DNA of 64,000 nucleotides. It comes from Frondihabitans sp. PhB188 (GTDB taxonomy: Bacteria; Actinomycetota; Actinomycetes; Actinomycetales; Microbacteriaceae). Under the pieces are notes generated by a model. That model did no database searches and was not told the origin of the DNA. It saw only the letters and a program-made list of their open reading frames with translations. Both the position numbers and the translations under genes were made by a program. The stretch is from assembly GCF_003752365.1 (NCBI RefSeq), contig NZ_RJUO01000001.1:806001-870000 (forward strand). Reading direction: 5' to 3'. Shown one piece after another: positions 27,090-37,000 of this stretch (position 1 is the first letter of the stretch; the number at the start of each line of letters is the position of its first letter).

Positions 27090-27794
27090 TCACGCCTCGG
27101 CGTCGGGAAGCAGGTCGGGCCGCACCCGGCGCGTGCGCTCCACCTGCTGCTCGTGGCGCCACGTCGCGATAGCCCCGTGATTCCCGCTGAGCAGGATCAG
27201 CGGAACCTCGTGCCCCCGCCAGACGGCCGGCTTGGTGTAGCTCGGGTACTCGAGCAGGCCGCCCTCGTGGCTCTCCTCCGTGAGGCTCTCCGGGTTGCCG
27301 ACGACACCCGGCACGAGTCGCCCGATGGCCTCGATCATTGCCATGGCCGCGACCTCGCCGCCGTTCAGAACGTAGTCGCCGAGGCTGACCTCGCGGACCG
27401 TCACACCCGGCCTGGTCGCCGCGTGGTCGATGACGCGCTGGTCGATGCCCTCGTAGCGCCCGCACGTGAAGACGAGACGAGGCGCGAGCGCGAGCTCGCG
27501 GGCCTGCGCCTGCGTGAACGGCGTGCCCGCCGGCGACGGCACGACCACCACGGTGCCCTCGGGCGTTCCGTCGAGGATCGCGTCGAGCGCCTCGCCCCAG
27601 GGCTCCGGCTTCATCACCATGCCGGCACCGCCGCCGTAGGGCGTGTCGTCGACGGTGCGATGCCGGTCGTGAGTGTGGTCGCGCAGATCGTGGACCTGCA
27701 CGTCGAGGAGCCTCTGCTGCCGGGCCCTGCCGAGCAGCGAGACGTCGAGCACGCCGAAGAACTCGGGGAAGATCGAGACGATGTCGATGCGCAC
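27090..27794 (-). CDS. trmD: tRNA (guanine37-N1)-methyltransferase
   Basis: 234 aa from GTG 27794, 7 bases after the rimM stop. It methylates G37 of tRNAs with S-adenosylmethionine, preventing frameshifts. SPOUT trefoil-knot motifs are clear: [30 protein letters not shown] and [20 protein letters not shown]. Part of the rpsP-khpA-rimM-trmD operon. Confidence 0.97.
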   Translation of the reverse strand: MRIDIVSIFPEFFGVLDVSLLGRARQQRLLDVQVHDLRDHTHDRHRTVDDTPYGGGAGMVMKPEPWGEALDAILDGTPEGTVVVVPSPAGTPFTQAQARELALAPRLVFTCGRYEGIDQRVIDHAATRPGVTVREVSLGDYVLNGGEVAAMAMIEAIGRLVPGVVGNPESLTEESHEGGLLEYPSYTKPAVWRGHEVPLILLSGNHGAIATWRHEQQVERTRRVRPDLLPDAEA

Positions 27795-27801
27795 CGAAGG
27801 C

Positions 27802-28446
27802 CTACTCGGACGTCTCGTCAGGCTTCGGGTCACGAGCCGCGGGCGCAGGAACTGCCGTCGCGGGCACCTCTGCATCGGCAGGCTCGTCGTCGTCGAGGCT
27901 CTCGAACAGGCCGAGCGGAGGCGTCACGGTGACCGTGCCCGCCGCGAGATCGACGCTCGGGACGATCGCGGAGACGAACGGCACGAGCACCTCGCCCGAA
28001 GGTGTGTCGACGGCCAGGAGGTCCTGGGCCGGGAGGTGGTCGACGCGGGCGATGGTGCCGACCTCGGATCCGTCGCGGACGACGGAGAGGCCGATCAGCT
28101 GGTGGTCGAACCACGCATCGGGCTCGTCGCTGACCTCGACGCCCTCGTGCTCGACCCAGAGGATCGCCTTCACGAGCGTCTCGGCCGCGGTGCGGTCGTC
28201 GACGCCGACGAAGAAGCCGACAGGGTGCGAGTTGTACCAGCGGAGTTCGACGAGCTCGAGGGTCTTGCCGTGCCAGGGTGAGTCGTTCGGCACCTGCAGG
28301 GCGAAGACGGCCCCGGGGACGAATCGCTTCTTGGGAGCGTCGGTGTAGAGCTCGACCTTGAGAGCGCCTTTGAGGCCGTGGGCCTTGGTCAGACGGCCGA
28401 CGCGGAGCCGCGTCTGGCCGTCGCCAGGAGTGGAGCTGTCGGACAC
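27802..28446 (-). CDS. rimM: Ribosome maturation factor RimM
   Basis: 214 aa from GTG 28446. Assists 30S assembly by binding S19. N-terminal domain starts [19 protein letters not shown], and the C-terminal PRC-barrel ends near [21 protein letters not shown]. The last ~30 residues are a Pro/Ala/Asp-rich tail, which includes VPAP encoded by a copy of the 12-mer repeat (27841-27852). Confidence 0.95.
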   Translation of the reverse strand: MSDSSTPGDGQTRLRVGRLTKAHGLKGALKVELYTDAPKKRFVPGAVFALQVPNDSPWHGKTLELVELRWYNSHPVGFFVGVDDRTAAETLVKAILWVEHEGVEVSDEPDAWFDHQLIGLSVVRDGSEVGTIARVDHLPAQDLLAVDTPSGEVLVPFVSAIVPSVDLAAGTVTVTPPLGLFESLDDDEPADAEVPATAVPAPAARDPKPDETSE

Positions 28447-28450
28447 CGAA

Positions 28451-28687
28451 TCAGAAATCGGTGTCGACGACATCGACGCGGACACGCTTGCCGTCGGCGA
28501 TCGCCGTGACAAGGGTGCGCAGCGCCTTGGCGGTGCGCCCGGAGCGTCCGATGACGCGTCCGAGGTCTTCAGGGTGGACCCGGACCTCGAGCACGTCGCC
28601 GCGCTGCGAGGTCTTCGAGACCACCTGCACCTCGTCCGGGTGATCGACGATCCCCCGGACGAGGTGTTCGAGTGCAGGTGCGAGCAC
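28451..28687 (-). CDS. khpA: KH-domain RNA-binding protein KhpA
   Basis: 78 aa. A single KH domain with the GxxG loop in VIGRSGRTAKALRTLV. KhpA binds RNA and, with KhpB in other bacteria, affects cell shape and translation. It lies between rpsP and rimM with 3-4 base gaps, the classic order. Start is GTG 28687. Confidence 0.94.
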   Translation of the reverse strand: MLAPALEHLVRGIVDHPDEVQVVSKTSQRGDVLEVRVHPEDLGRVIGRSGRTAKALRTLVTAIADGKRVRVDVVDTDF

Positions 28688-28690
28688 TGA

Positions 28691-29116
28691 CTACGCCTCG
28701 GTCGACTCGTCGGCAGCGGCGTCGTCGGCAGCGGGAGCCTCGGCAGCGGGCGCCTCGGCGACCTTCTCCGTCTTGGGCTTGAGGACGGGCTTCTTCTTCT
28801 CGTCGGCGACGAAGGCCTCCTTGGGGGCCTTGGTCTTGACGGTCGAGACGGCGTCCTTGTCGCCCTTGAACTGACCCCAGTCGCCGGTCAGCTTCAGGAG
28901 GGCGGCGACCTGCTCGGTCGGCTGAGCGCCGACGCCGAGCCAGTACTGGGCGCGAGCCGAGTCGACCTCGATGACCGAGGGCTCTTCGGTGGGGTGGTAC
29001 TTGCCGATCTCTTCGATCACGCGGCCGTCGCGCTTGGTGCGCGAGTCGGCGACGACGATGCGGTAGTACGGGGCGCGAATCTTACCGAGACGCTTGAGGC
29101 GGATCTTGACGGACAC
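28691..29116 (-). CDS. rpsP: 30S ribosomal protein S16 with Ala-rich tail
   Basis: 141 aa. The first ~85 residues are normal S16 ([25 protein letters not shown]). The remaining ~55 residues are Lys/Ala/Glu-rich, ending [12 protein letters not shown], much like the S2 tail. First gene of the rpsP-khpA-rimM-trmD unit. In many actinobacteria ffh lies directly upstream, but here ~9 kb of accessory DNA separates them. Confidence 0.97.
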   Translation of the reverse strand: MSVKIRLKRLGKIRAPYYRIVVADSRTKRDGRVIEEIGKYHPTEEPSVIEVDSARAQYWLGVGAQPTEQVAALLKLTGDWGQFKGDKDAVSTVKTKAPKEAFVADEKKKPVLKPKTEKVAEAPAAEAPAADDAAADESTEA

Positions 29117-29268
29117 AATTCTCCTGTGGCAGTGATTTGAGGCGAGTTGCTAGCCGTGAGCGTGGGGGCACACTCGGCTCGAAAGCTCTAAGGGGTCATG
29201 CGTGCCACCTGATTAGAGGGTCGGGTGGCCGCTGACTCGACCTCTCATTGTTGCAGACCGGTGCCCAT

Positions 29269-29757
29269 TCAGCCAATCATCCGCTGGCCCGTGTCGGGAT
29301 CGATGCCCTCGTCCCTCAAGATCCGGTCGATCGCGTCCGCTGCGTCCGCCGGCCTCCGGCTCGCACGCCGCCGTGGCCACAGCGCCTCCGCCGGTTCGAA
29401 TGCTCCCGTGTATCCTCCGCCCTCTCGTCTCGCCCAAGCGGCGCGGAGTCCGGCCACGGCCGCCTCGAGGCGGCCGATGGCGTCGTCGTCCAGGCGGTAG
29501 AGGCGCTGCGGCCAGGCGTCGCGGACTCGAACGAATCCGGCGCCGTGCAAGATCTTGAGGTGCTTGCTGACCGCGGGCCACCCGACTCCGAACACGTGCT
29601 GCACCCTCTCGGCGAGGTACAACGACGCGCACTCCTCCGATGCCAGGACAGCGAGCAGATACCGGCGAACCGGGTGCCCCATGACGTCGAATGCGTTCGC
29701 GGCATCGACGAGCCACGGCGCGGGCGGCGCCTCAGGAGTCGCAGGAGTGAGCGGCAT
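29269..29757 (-). CDS. ArsR-family winged-helix transcriptional regulator
   Basis: 162 aa from ATG 29757. The winged helix-turn-helix is plain: FDVMGHPVRRYLLAVLASEECAS, then GVGWPAVSKHLKILHGAGFVRVRD with the recognition helix, and QRLYRLDDDAI in the wing. There are no metal-binding Cys pairs, so it belongs to the non-metal ArsR group. The C-terminal ~55 residues are Arg/Asp-rich. It follows the CHC-type operon on the same strand after a 214-base gap with a striking palindrome, so it may regulate that operon or itself; this is inference. Confidence 0.85.
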   Translation of the reverse strand: MPLTPATPEAPPAPWLVDAANAFDVMGHPVRRYLLAVLASEECASLYLAERVQHVFGVGWPAVSKHLKILHGAGFVRVRDAWPQRLYRLDDDAIGRLEAAVAGLRAAWARREGGGYTGAFEPAEALWPRRRASRRPADAADAIDRILRDEGIDPDTGQRMIG

Positions 29758-29887
29758 GCGTCGATTCTTCCTCGAGGTGACTCTGCCCGACGGCTGTCCA
29801 CACGAATCCAGCCCCCCGAAGCCCCTGTGGAGAACCGTCGCCGCTCGCACACGCATCGCCCGGCCCTGCCGGTTCCCCTCCGGAAGA

Positions 29888-29921
29888 CTTTCCCCGCGCG
29901 TGAATTCACGCCCAGGGAAAG
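29888..29921. promoter_or_regulatory. Nested palindrome between the CHC-type operon and the ArsR-type gene
   Basis: An exact 14-bp palindrome GCGTGAATTCACGC (29898-29911) is nested within a second inverted repeat, CTTTCCC (29888-29894) and GGGAAAG (29915-29921). It is AT-richer than its surroundings, about 50-85 bases beyond the operon's last stop and 140 bases before the regulator start. It could be an operator for the ArsR protein or a terminator hairpin of the operon; the symmetry suits a dimeric regulator. Confidence 0.5.
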
Positions 29922-29971
29922 CGGTCGAAAAGGAAACCCCGGGGGGTAGGCGGGCGGCTGGGGAGCCCGCG

Positions 29972-32068
29972 TCAGGGGGCGATGGCGCGCGACGCGGACA
30001 GCCCCTCGGAGGTCGCCCTGACGGCGTCGACGGCGCGGGCGTCGAGGGCGCCGCCGATGACGGTGTGCTCGATGGCGGCCGCCGCGAGTTCCTGCGCCAG
30101 GGACGAGACGGATTCTTGGCCGGCGCAGACGATCACCGTGTCGGCCGGGATGGCGGTGACCCGGCCGGCGTCGTCGACGACGTCGAGGAAGCCCGGGCGG
30201 ATCTCGCGGTAGTCGACGTGGTCGACGAAGCGCACGCCGGCGGAGCGGAGGCGGCCGACGGCGACCCAGCGGGAGGTGACGCCGATGCCGCTGCCGAATC
30301 TGCCGGAGCGCGACACGAGGGTCACGTCGGCGCCGGGGCGGGGCGGGTGCGGGCGGAGCGCGGGGCGGCGCTGCGGGCGGTCGGACTCCGCGGATCCTGC
30401 GCGGGGTAGGCCGTGGTCGGCCACGAACGACGCCGCGCGGTCGGCCTCGCGGCCGGACTCGACGAGGAAGGCGGCTGTGTCGACGCCGATGCCTCCGGAG
30501 CCGATGAGCGCGACGGTGCCGCCGGGCACGCCGTGGCGGAGCGCCTGCTCGTAGGTGAGGACGTGCGGCAGGTCGACTCCGGGCACGTCGATGCGGCGCG
30601 GCTCGACGCCGGTGGCGACGACGACATGGTCGAAGCCCGCAAGATCGGCGGCGGTGACGCGGCGTCCGACGTGGACAGCCGCGCCGAGGGCCAGGAGGGC
30701 GGAGTGCCAGGCCTGGACGGGGCCGGCGTAGTCCTCCTTGCCGGGGATGGTCGCGGCGAGGTCGAACTGACCGCCGAGCGCGTCGCGGGCCTCGAAGACG
30801 GTGACCGGATTGCCGCGCTTGGCCAGGTCTACGGCGGCGGCGAGGCCGGCGGGGCCGGCTCCGACGACGGCGACGCTGCGGCGGACTGCCGAGGGCACGG
30901 TCGGGAACTCGAGCTCGCGGGCGGCGCGCGGGTTGACGAGGCAGGAGACCGGCCTGCCGAAGAGGGAGCGGTCGATGCAGGCCTGGTTGCAGCCGATGCA
31001 GGTCGTGACCGCCGCGAAGTCTCCCGCCGTGCTCTTGGCGACGATGTCGGGGTCGGCCAGGAACGGGCGGGCCATCGCGACGGCGTCGATGAGCCCGCCG
31101 GCGAGGACGTCTTCGGCGTCGCGGAGGTCGGTGAGGCGGTTGCTCGCGATGACGGCGACGTCGGGGCGGGTCGAGGCGCGGACGACGCCGGCGATCCGCC
31201 GGGCGAAGGGCACCCAGACGCCGTGCGGCACGGCGGACTGGACGGTGGGGACGCGCGACTCGTGCCAGCCGACGCCGATGCTGATCGCGTCGGCACCGGA
31301 CTCGACGAGGTCGCGGACCAGGGCGTCGACGTCGCCGGGAGTCGACGAGCCGGGCATCAGGTCGTCGCCTGAGACGCGGACGCTGACGGGGATCCCCGCC
31401 TGGCGGACCGCGCGCAGAACCTCGACGGCGAATCGACGCCGGCGCTGGGCGTCTCCGCCCCACGCGTCGTCGCGCAGGTTGGTGAGCGGCGAGCAGAACT
31501 GGTTGATCAGGTAGCCCTCGGAGGCCATGATCTCGACGGCGTCGAATCCAGCGGCGGCGGCGGAGGACGCGGCACGGCCGAACGAGGCAATGGTCGCGAG
31601 GACGCCGGCCTCGTCGAGCTCGAGCGGAACGGCTCCGCGGGCGCCGCGCCACGCTACGGCCGAGGGCGCGACGGCCTGCTGGGGGCGGCCCGACTCGTCG
31701 AGGAGGCCATGCGTGAGCGCGTAGCGGCCGGCGTGGAACAGCTGCGCGGCGACGAGTCCGCCAGCGTCGTGGACGGCGGCCACCGCCGTGCGGAGCCGCT
31801 CGTCGGCGGCCGGGTCGCCGAGCATCGCGTAGTCGTCGCCGCCGCGGCCCGCATGATCGACGGCCAGGCCGCCGGTGATGATGAGGCCCGCACCGCCTTC
31901 GACGCGCTCCCGGTAGAACTGCGCGAGCGCCGCTCCCCCGTCGTCGCGGACCTCGAGGCCGGTGTGCATGCTGCCCATGACGACGCGGTGCGGCACCTCG
32001 AGCGGTCCGAGGCGCCACGGCCGCATGGTCAGCGGGAGCGTCTGCGCGTTAGGAGACGTCGGAGGCAC
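29972..32068 (-). CDS. FadH-like 2,4-dienoyl-CoA reductase of the CHC-CoA operon
   Basis: 698 aa from GTG 32068, which starts 20 bases inside the SDR gene. Old-yellow-enzyme barrel (1-~345) with QLFHAGRYA, EGYLINQF (Tyr186) and WHESRVP (His269); a [4Fe-4S] site C357, C360, C364, C376 (CxxCx3Cx11C); an FAD Rossmann motif at ~399-409 and an NAD(P) motif at ~519-529. All E. coli FadH cofactor sites are kept. A ~30-residue Arg/Pro-rich insert follows the second motif. In the ansatrienin and phoslactomycin clusters a reductase of this type belongs to the shikimate-to-cyclohexanecarboxyl-CoA set; here it is inferred to reduce a conjugated dienoyl ring intermediate. Confidence 0.88.
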   Translation of the reverse strand: MPPTSPNAQTLPLTMRPWRLGPLEVPHRVVMGSMHTGLEVRDDGGAALAQFYRERVEGGAGLIITGGLAVDHAGRGGDDYAMLGDPAADERLRTAVAAVHDAGGLVAAQLFHAGRYALTHGLLDESGRPQQAVAPSAVAWRGARGAVPLELDEAGVLATIASFGRAASSAAAAGFDAVEIMASEGYLINQFCSPLTNLRDDAWGGDAQRRRRFAVEVLRAVRQAGIPVSVRVSGDDLMPGSSTPGDVDALVRDLVESGADAISIGVGWHESRVPTVQSAVPHGVWVPFARRIAGVVRASTRPDVAVIASNRLTDLRDAEDVLAGGLIDAVAMARPFLADPDIVAKSTAGDFAAVTTCIGCNQACIDRSLFGRPVSCLVNPRAARELEFPTVPSAVRRSVAVVGAGPAGLAAAVDLAKRGNPVTVFEARDALGGQFDLAATIPGKEDYAGPVQAWHSALLALGAAVHVGRRVTAADLAGFDHVVVATGVEPRRIDVPGVDLPHVLTYEQALRHGVPGGTVALIGSGGIGVDTAAFLVESGREADRAASFVADHGLPRAGSAESDRPQRRPALRPHPPRPGADVTLVSRSGRFGSGIGVTSRWVAVGRLRSAGVRFVDHVDYREIRPGFLDVVDDAGRVTAIPADTVIVCAGQESVSSLAQELAAAAIEHTVIGGALDARAVDAVRATSEGLSASRAIAP

Positions 32069-32882
32069 CCAGCACCGCGTCCCGTAGCGGACTCGTCGTG
32101 TCGACCCAGAACGGCGGGGCGATCACGGTCAGGCCGCCGTCGACCGACAGGGTCTGGCCCGTGATGTAGCCGGCCTTCTCGGAGAGCAGGAAGTCGACCG
32201 CGTCGGCGACATCGTCGGCAGTGCCCTTGCGCTGCAGCGGGATCTTCTCGACCACGCTCTCGATCGGCGCCATGCCGGGCACCGAGTTGTAGAAGTAGTC
32301 GAGCGAGTCGGTGTCGATGAGCCCGCCGTTGACGGCGTTGACCGTGATGCCGCGAGGGCCGAACTCTGTCGCCATGAACTTCACGTACGCCTCGACCGCG
32401 GCCTTGGCAGCGCCGAGGGACGCGTAGGTCGGGAACGCGCGGAGCGATCCGTAGCTCGTGATGGCCACGATGCGGCCGCCGTTCGGCATCAGGGCCTCGG
32501 CCGCCTGCGCACCCAGGACGAACGAGCGGATGTTCGTCGCGTAGTTGCGGTCGAGGTGGTGCAGCTTCAGCTCGGAGACCGGCTTGAAGGCCGACGCCGC
32601 CGCGCTGGCGATGAACATGTCGAGCTTGCCGTAGGTCGTCTCGACGAGCTCGAAGACCGCCTCGATCGACTCGGGCTGCTCGACGTCCAGCTGCGCCGTG
32701 ATGCCGTCGGCACCGAGCGCGCGGATCTCCGCGAGCGTGCCCTCGGCCATCTCGGCGTTCTTCTTGTAGGTCACGACGACGTCGACGCCGCGGCTCGCCA
32801 GCTTGAGGGCGAGCACCTTGCCGATGCCGCGCGAGGCCCCGGTGATCAGAGCGACAGGACGGGTGGGGGTTTCGGAAGCCAA
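32049..32882 (-). CDS. chcA: SDR enoyl reductase, probable 1-cyclohexenylcarbonyl-CoA reductase (ChcA-like)
   Basis: 277 aa from TTG 32882, preceded by AAAGG at 7 bases. SDR Rossmann fold with TGASRGIG (14-21). The catalytic pair is Tyr153 and Lys160 with six residues between (YASLGAAK). This Y-x6-K spacing is that of enoyl reductases (FabI/FabL) and not of ordinary alcohol-type SDRs (Y-x3-K). The C-terminal TGQTLSVDGGLTV is typical. ChcA of Streptomyces collinus, a similar-sized SDR, reduces the 1,2-double bond of cyclohexenylcarbonyl-CoA. Operon context supports that role; without it FabL-like enoyl-ACP reductase would be the default name. Confidence 0.8.
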   Translation of the reverse strand: MASETPTRPVALITGASRGIGKVLALKLASRGVDVVVTYKKNAEMAEGTLAEIRALGADGITAQLDVEQPESIEAVFELVETTYGKLDMFIASAAASAFKPVSELKLHHLDRNYATNIRSFVLGAQAAEALMPNGGRIVAITSYGSLRAFPTYASLGAAKAAVEAYVKFMATEFGPRGITVNAVNGGLIDTDSLDYFYNSVPGMAPIESVVEKIPLQRKGTADDVADAVDFLLSEKAGYITGQTLSVDGGLTVIAPPFWVDTTSPLRDAVLGASDVS

Positions 32883-32914
32883 CTTCGGCCTTTCGTAGGA
32901 ACTCTGGATGGTGA

Positions 32915-34093
32915 TCAGTACGAGACGGCGCCGGTCACGACGGCGCGCCCCACGATGAGCTTCTGGATCTCGTTGGTGCCCTCCTCGAAGCGCTGCGCGC
33001 GAGCGTCGCGGTACACGCGCTCGATCTTGTTGCGCTTCCAGTAGCCCTGCCCGCCGTGGACCTGCAGCGCCTTGTCGGTGACGCGCGCGAGCATGTCGAC
33101 CGCGACCATCTTCGATGCGCTCGACAGGACTCCGGCGTCGGGACGGCCGTCTTCGTAGGCCTTCGCCGCCTCGATGACGAGAGCGCGGGCGGCGGCGATG
33201 TCGGCGTAGTTCTCGGCGAGGTAGAACTGGATCGCCTGGCGGCTCGACAGCTTCTTGCCGAACGTCTCTCGCCGGTCGGCGTACTCGACGGCGAGCTGCT
33301 GGGCGCGCTCGGCGAGGCCGACTGCGCTCATCGCCACGGACACGCGGCTGGGCAGGAGGAAGCCGCCGAGGGCGACCTTGAGGCCGTCGCCCTGCTCGCC
33401 GAGGAGCGCTCCGGCCGGGACCGGCGTCTCGGTGAAGCGGAGGATCGCGTGGTCGGTGCCGCGGATGCCCATGGTCTCGGAGTCGTCGATGACCTCGGCG
33501 CCGGCGAGACCCGTGTTGGGCATGAGGAAGGCGACGAAGCCGTCTTTCTCGGACGACCCCTCGATGCGCGCGGCGATGAGCCAGTAGTCGCATTTCACGC
33601 CGAAGGTGATGAGGTGCTTCTCGCCGTTGAGGTACCAGGTGTCGCCCTCGAGGCGGGCCGTGGTGCGGAGATCCTGGCCGGTGCCGGCGGTGGCCTCGGT
33701 CAGGGTGAACGCGACGAGCTTGGTGCCGGCGATCGAGGGCTTGACGACCTCCTCCATCTGCTCCGGGGTCGCGAACGGGACCATGGCGCGCCAGGTGCCG
33801 TTGATGACGTGGACGAGCATGCGGATCGACGCGTGCGACCGCGACACGATCTCCATCAGCTCGAGGTAGCGCGAGAACGGGATGCCGCGTCCGCCCAGCT
33901 CGACCGGCGCCGCGAGGCTGAGGTACCCGCGGTCGCGGAGCTCGGGCAGCAGGCGGTCCGGCACCTGGCCGGTGGCCTCGATCTCGTCGGCGAAGTCTTC
34001 GCCCGGCCCCTCCACCCAGGCGGTGATGTCGGCTTTGATCGCCTGGAACTCGGCCTCGTCGAAGGCGGCAGGCGTCGTGATGGTCATGGTCAT
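32915..34093 (-). CDS. Acyl-CoA dehydrogenase of the CHC-CoA operon
   Basis: 392 aa. Standard three-part fold: helical N-terminus, central beta domain with AFTLTEATAGTGQDLRTTA (FAD/substrate loop), and helical C-terminus with the catalytic base Glu371 in FEEGTNEIQ. It should oxidise or rearrange a ring-bearing acyl-CoA. ATG 34093 shares one base with the stop of the fusion gene (TAATG), so translation is coupled. An acyl-CoA dehydrogenase-like protein is part of the ansJ-M/plmJK-M gene sets. Its exact step there is not something I can assign. Confidence 0.88.
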   Translation of the reverse strand: MTMTITTPAAFDEAEFQAIKADITAWVEGPGEDFADEIEATGQVPDRLLPELRDRGYLSLAAPVELGGRGIPFSRYLELMEIVSRSHASIRMLVHVINGTWRAMVPFATPEQMEEVVKPSIAGTKLVAFTLTEATAGTGQDLRTTARLEGDTWYLNGEKHLITFGVKCDYWLIAARIEGSSEKDGFVAFLMPNTGLAGAEVIDDSETMGIRGTDHAILRFTETPVPAGALLGEQGDGLKVALGGFLLPSRVSVAMSAVGLAERAQQLAVEYADRRETFGKKLSSRQAIQFYLAENYADIAAARALVIEAAKAYEDGRPDAGVLSSASKMVAVDMLARVTDKALQVHGGQGYWKRNKIERVYRDARAQRFEEGTNEIQKLIVGRAVVTGAVSY

Positions 34094-37000
34094 TAGCTGT
34101 TCTCCTTGAGGGGCGTTTCCGCGGCGACCAGGTCGGCAGCCCGCTCGCGGAGGATGTTCTTCTGAACCTTGCCGACGGCGTTGCGAGGTATCTCGTCGAT
34201 GAACTCGAGGCGCTCCGGCCAGTAGTACTTCGAGACGCCGGCGTCGCCGAGGTACTTCTGCATCGTGTCGAACGGGAGTTCCTGCCCCGATCTGGCGGGG
34301 ACCACGAAGGCGCACGCGCGCTCGCCGAGACGCGGGTCGGGCATGGCCACGATCGCGGCGTCGGACACCATCGGGTGCTGGTACAGCAGATTCTCGATCT
34401 CGACGACCGGGATCTTCTCGCCACCGCGGTTGATCACGTCTTTCACGCGGCCGGTGATGTGGAGGAAGCCCTTGTCGTCGATCTTCGCGAGATCGCCGGT
34501 GCGGTACCAGCCGTCGGACGTGAAGACGTCGTCGGTGAGGTCGGGGCGGTCGAGGTAGCCGCCGAACATCGTCGGCGAGTGCAGCTCGTAGTTGCCCTCC
34601 GAGCCGTTCGGGAGCTCGACGCCCTCGTCGTCGACGATGCGGAGGCGGATGCCGGGCAGCGGCTTGCCGTCGCTCCCCCACGCGTCGGCCGGCGCGTCGA
34701 ACGGTGTCGACAGCGCGCCCAGGCAGGTCTCGGAGGTTCCGAAGGCGCCGAGCACGCTCGTCTCGAGGACGGTCGTGGCCTTCTCGGCGAGGGCGCGAGG
34801 CACTGCGGCGCCGGTCGCCACGAAGATGCGCAGGCTCTCGGGCTGGGCGACCCCGCCCTCGACGGCGGCCACGAGGTCGGTGAGGAACGGCGTGGCGCAC
34901 TGCACGAAGGAGGCCCTCGACGCGTGGAAGGCCTGGTCGAGGGCGACCTGGGCGTCCCAGACGGGCTGGATGACGCTCGCGACTCCGAGGCGCCAGGAGA
35001 GCAGCATGCCGTACAGGAAGCCGGTCTGGTGAGCGAGCGGCGACGGGATGTAGATGCGGTCGCTCTCGTTCAGCCCGAGGTGCGCGACCTCCATCGCGGT
35101 CGCGAGGCCCAGAGTGCGGTGCGGGTGCTGGACGCCCTTCGGCTCGCCGGTCGTGCCGGAGGTGAACAGGAGCTGGCAGGTGTCGTCGGGGCTCGGTGCG
35201 AGCTGGCGAATGCGGTCGACGTCGGCGGTGACGGCGCCGAGGGCGATGTCGTAGTAGCGCCAGTTCCACTCGGAGGCCTGCACCGCGGCGGCCGCCGCCG
35301 CGGGGATGGGCGTGAACTCGCTGCGCCCGCCGCCGTGGCCTCGGAACTCGGAGCGGATCACGACGACGTGCTCGACCGACAGGCGGCGCTTCTGAGCGCG
35401 GGCCTCGTCGACGACCTCGAGCAGCTCGATGGCCGGGCGACGACGACGGAACAGGTTGGGCAGGAAGACGACGCGGGCCCTGGAGCGGGCCAGGGTCATC
35501 GTGGTCTCACGCGGGCCGAAGACCGGCATGATCGGCGTGGCAACGGCGCCGATCTGCACCGTGCCCAGCGTGATCGCGACGAACTCCTTCCAGTTCGGCA
35601 GCTGCATCGCGACCGACTCGCCCTTCTCGACGCCCAGCTCGATCAGCAGCTGCGAGACCTTGTCGGCCTCGTCTTGCAGCTCGCGCCAGGTGGTCGTGAC
35701 CGGGGCGACGCCGCCGACCTCGATCACCGCGGCCTCGTCCGGGTGCGTCTCGGCAAGACGGCGGACCTTCTCGCTGAGCACCAGCGGGTCGGCGTCGACG
35801 CCCTGCAGCTCGAGCGGGGCCTCCTGGAGCGCGGCCTCCTCGGTCAGGCTGTCGCGCTCGAAATCGACGTTCTCGCTGGTCTCGAGGCTCTTCGGGTCGC
35901 CCATGTCGAGGTCGAGGCCGATCGACGTCATGGCCTCGAGGAAGGTCGGATACGAGATGCGGTAGGCGCGCGGATAGGTGAGGGTCGACGGACCGGCGGC
36001 GCGGGTCGCTGCGATCGCCAGCGACATGAGCACGCGGTGGTCGTTGAACGACGAGAGCGGAGCGCCGACGAGCGGCTTGGTCGCCCCAGTGACGCGCAGC
36101 TCGTCGTGCGTCTGGTCGGCGGTGCCGCCCAGCGTGTTCAGCTGCAGCATGGCCGAGACGCGGTCGCTCTCCTTGAGGCGGATGTGACCCACGTTGCGGA
36201 ACGTCGAGGTGCCGTCGGCGAAGGTGGCCATCGTCGACAGGATCGGCAGCAGGTCGGGGATCGGCTGGCAGTCGATGTCGATGGCCTTCAGCGGCGAGCC
36301 GTCGCTGGTGATCCGCACGAACCCGGTGGCCTCGTCGATCGTGAACGGCACGCCCATCGAGGCGGCGATGTCCAAGAACTCCGACTCGGGGTGGTCGGTC
36401 TCGGCCGTGGTCGTCGCGGTAAGACCGCGGAACAGGACGTCGGAGGGGTGGATCGCTGCGGCGGCGATGCCGAAGGCGGCCGAGCCGATGTCGGCGGGGA
36501 TCGTGTAGTCGTGCGGCGTCGCCGTCTGGTTGCCCCTGATGCGGAAGGTCAGCCAGTCGTCGTCGTGCTCGACCTCCAAGCCCCAGAGCCGCATCATGCG
36601 GATGGTCAGGTCGACGTAGGGCTGCTCGTTGAGCGTGCCGCCGGTGACGTGGATGACGGTGTCGTCCTCGGCGAACGGCGCGAGGAGCAGGAGCCCCGAG
36701 ATCCACTGGCTCAGCGTGCCGGCGATCGAGACCTCGCCGCCGCCGGGGCGCACGGGCTCCACGTGGACCGGCGGGCGGTCCTGGTCGGCCTCGAGCCGCA
36801 CCCCCATCTGCTGGAGCGAGTCGAGAAGCGCCTTGATCGGGCGGCGCCGGAAGTACTTCATTCCCGTGAGGGTCATCGGCTGGTCGGCGAGCGACGCGAG
36901 GCCGACCATGAAGTAGAGCGTCGTGCCCGAGGAGCCCATGTTGAGCAGGCCCTCGGCGCCCTTGGAGCCGTGGTCGACCACGTCGGTGGCCCGGTACGGG

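Noticed and set aside
29393-29402. GGTTCGAAT, resembling a tRNA T-loop
   Set aside because: Lies inside the ArsR-type gene; no acceptor, D or anticodon stem can be drawn around it.
29972-32068. Simple fatty-acid beta-oxidation role (fadH for unsaturated fats)
   Set aside because: Possible in isolation, but co-translation with the AroA-like fusion and ChcA-like reductase fits the CHC-CoA pathway better; a crotonase and thiolase are missing.
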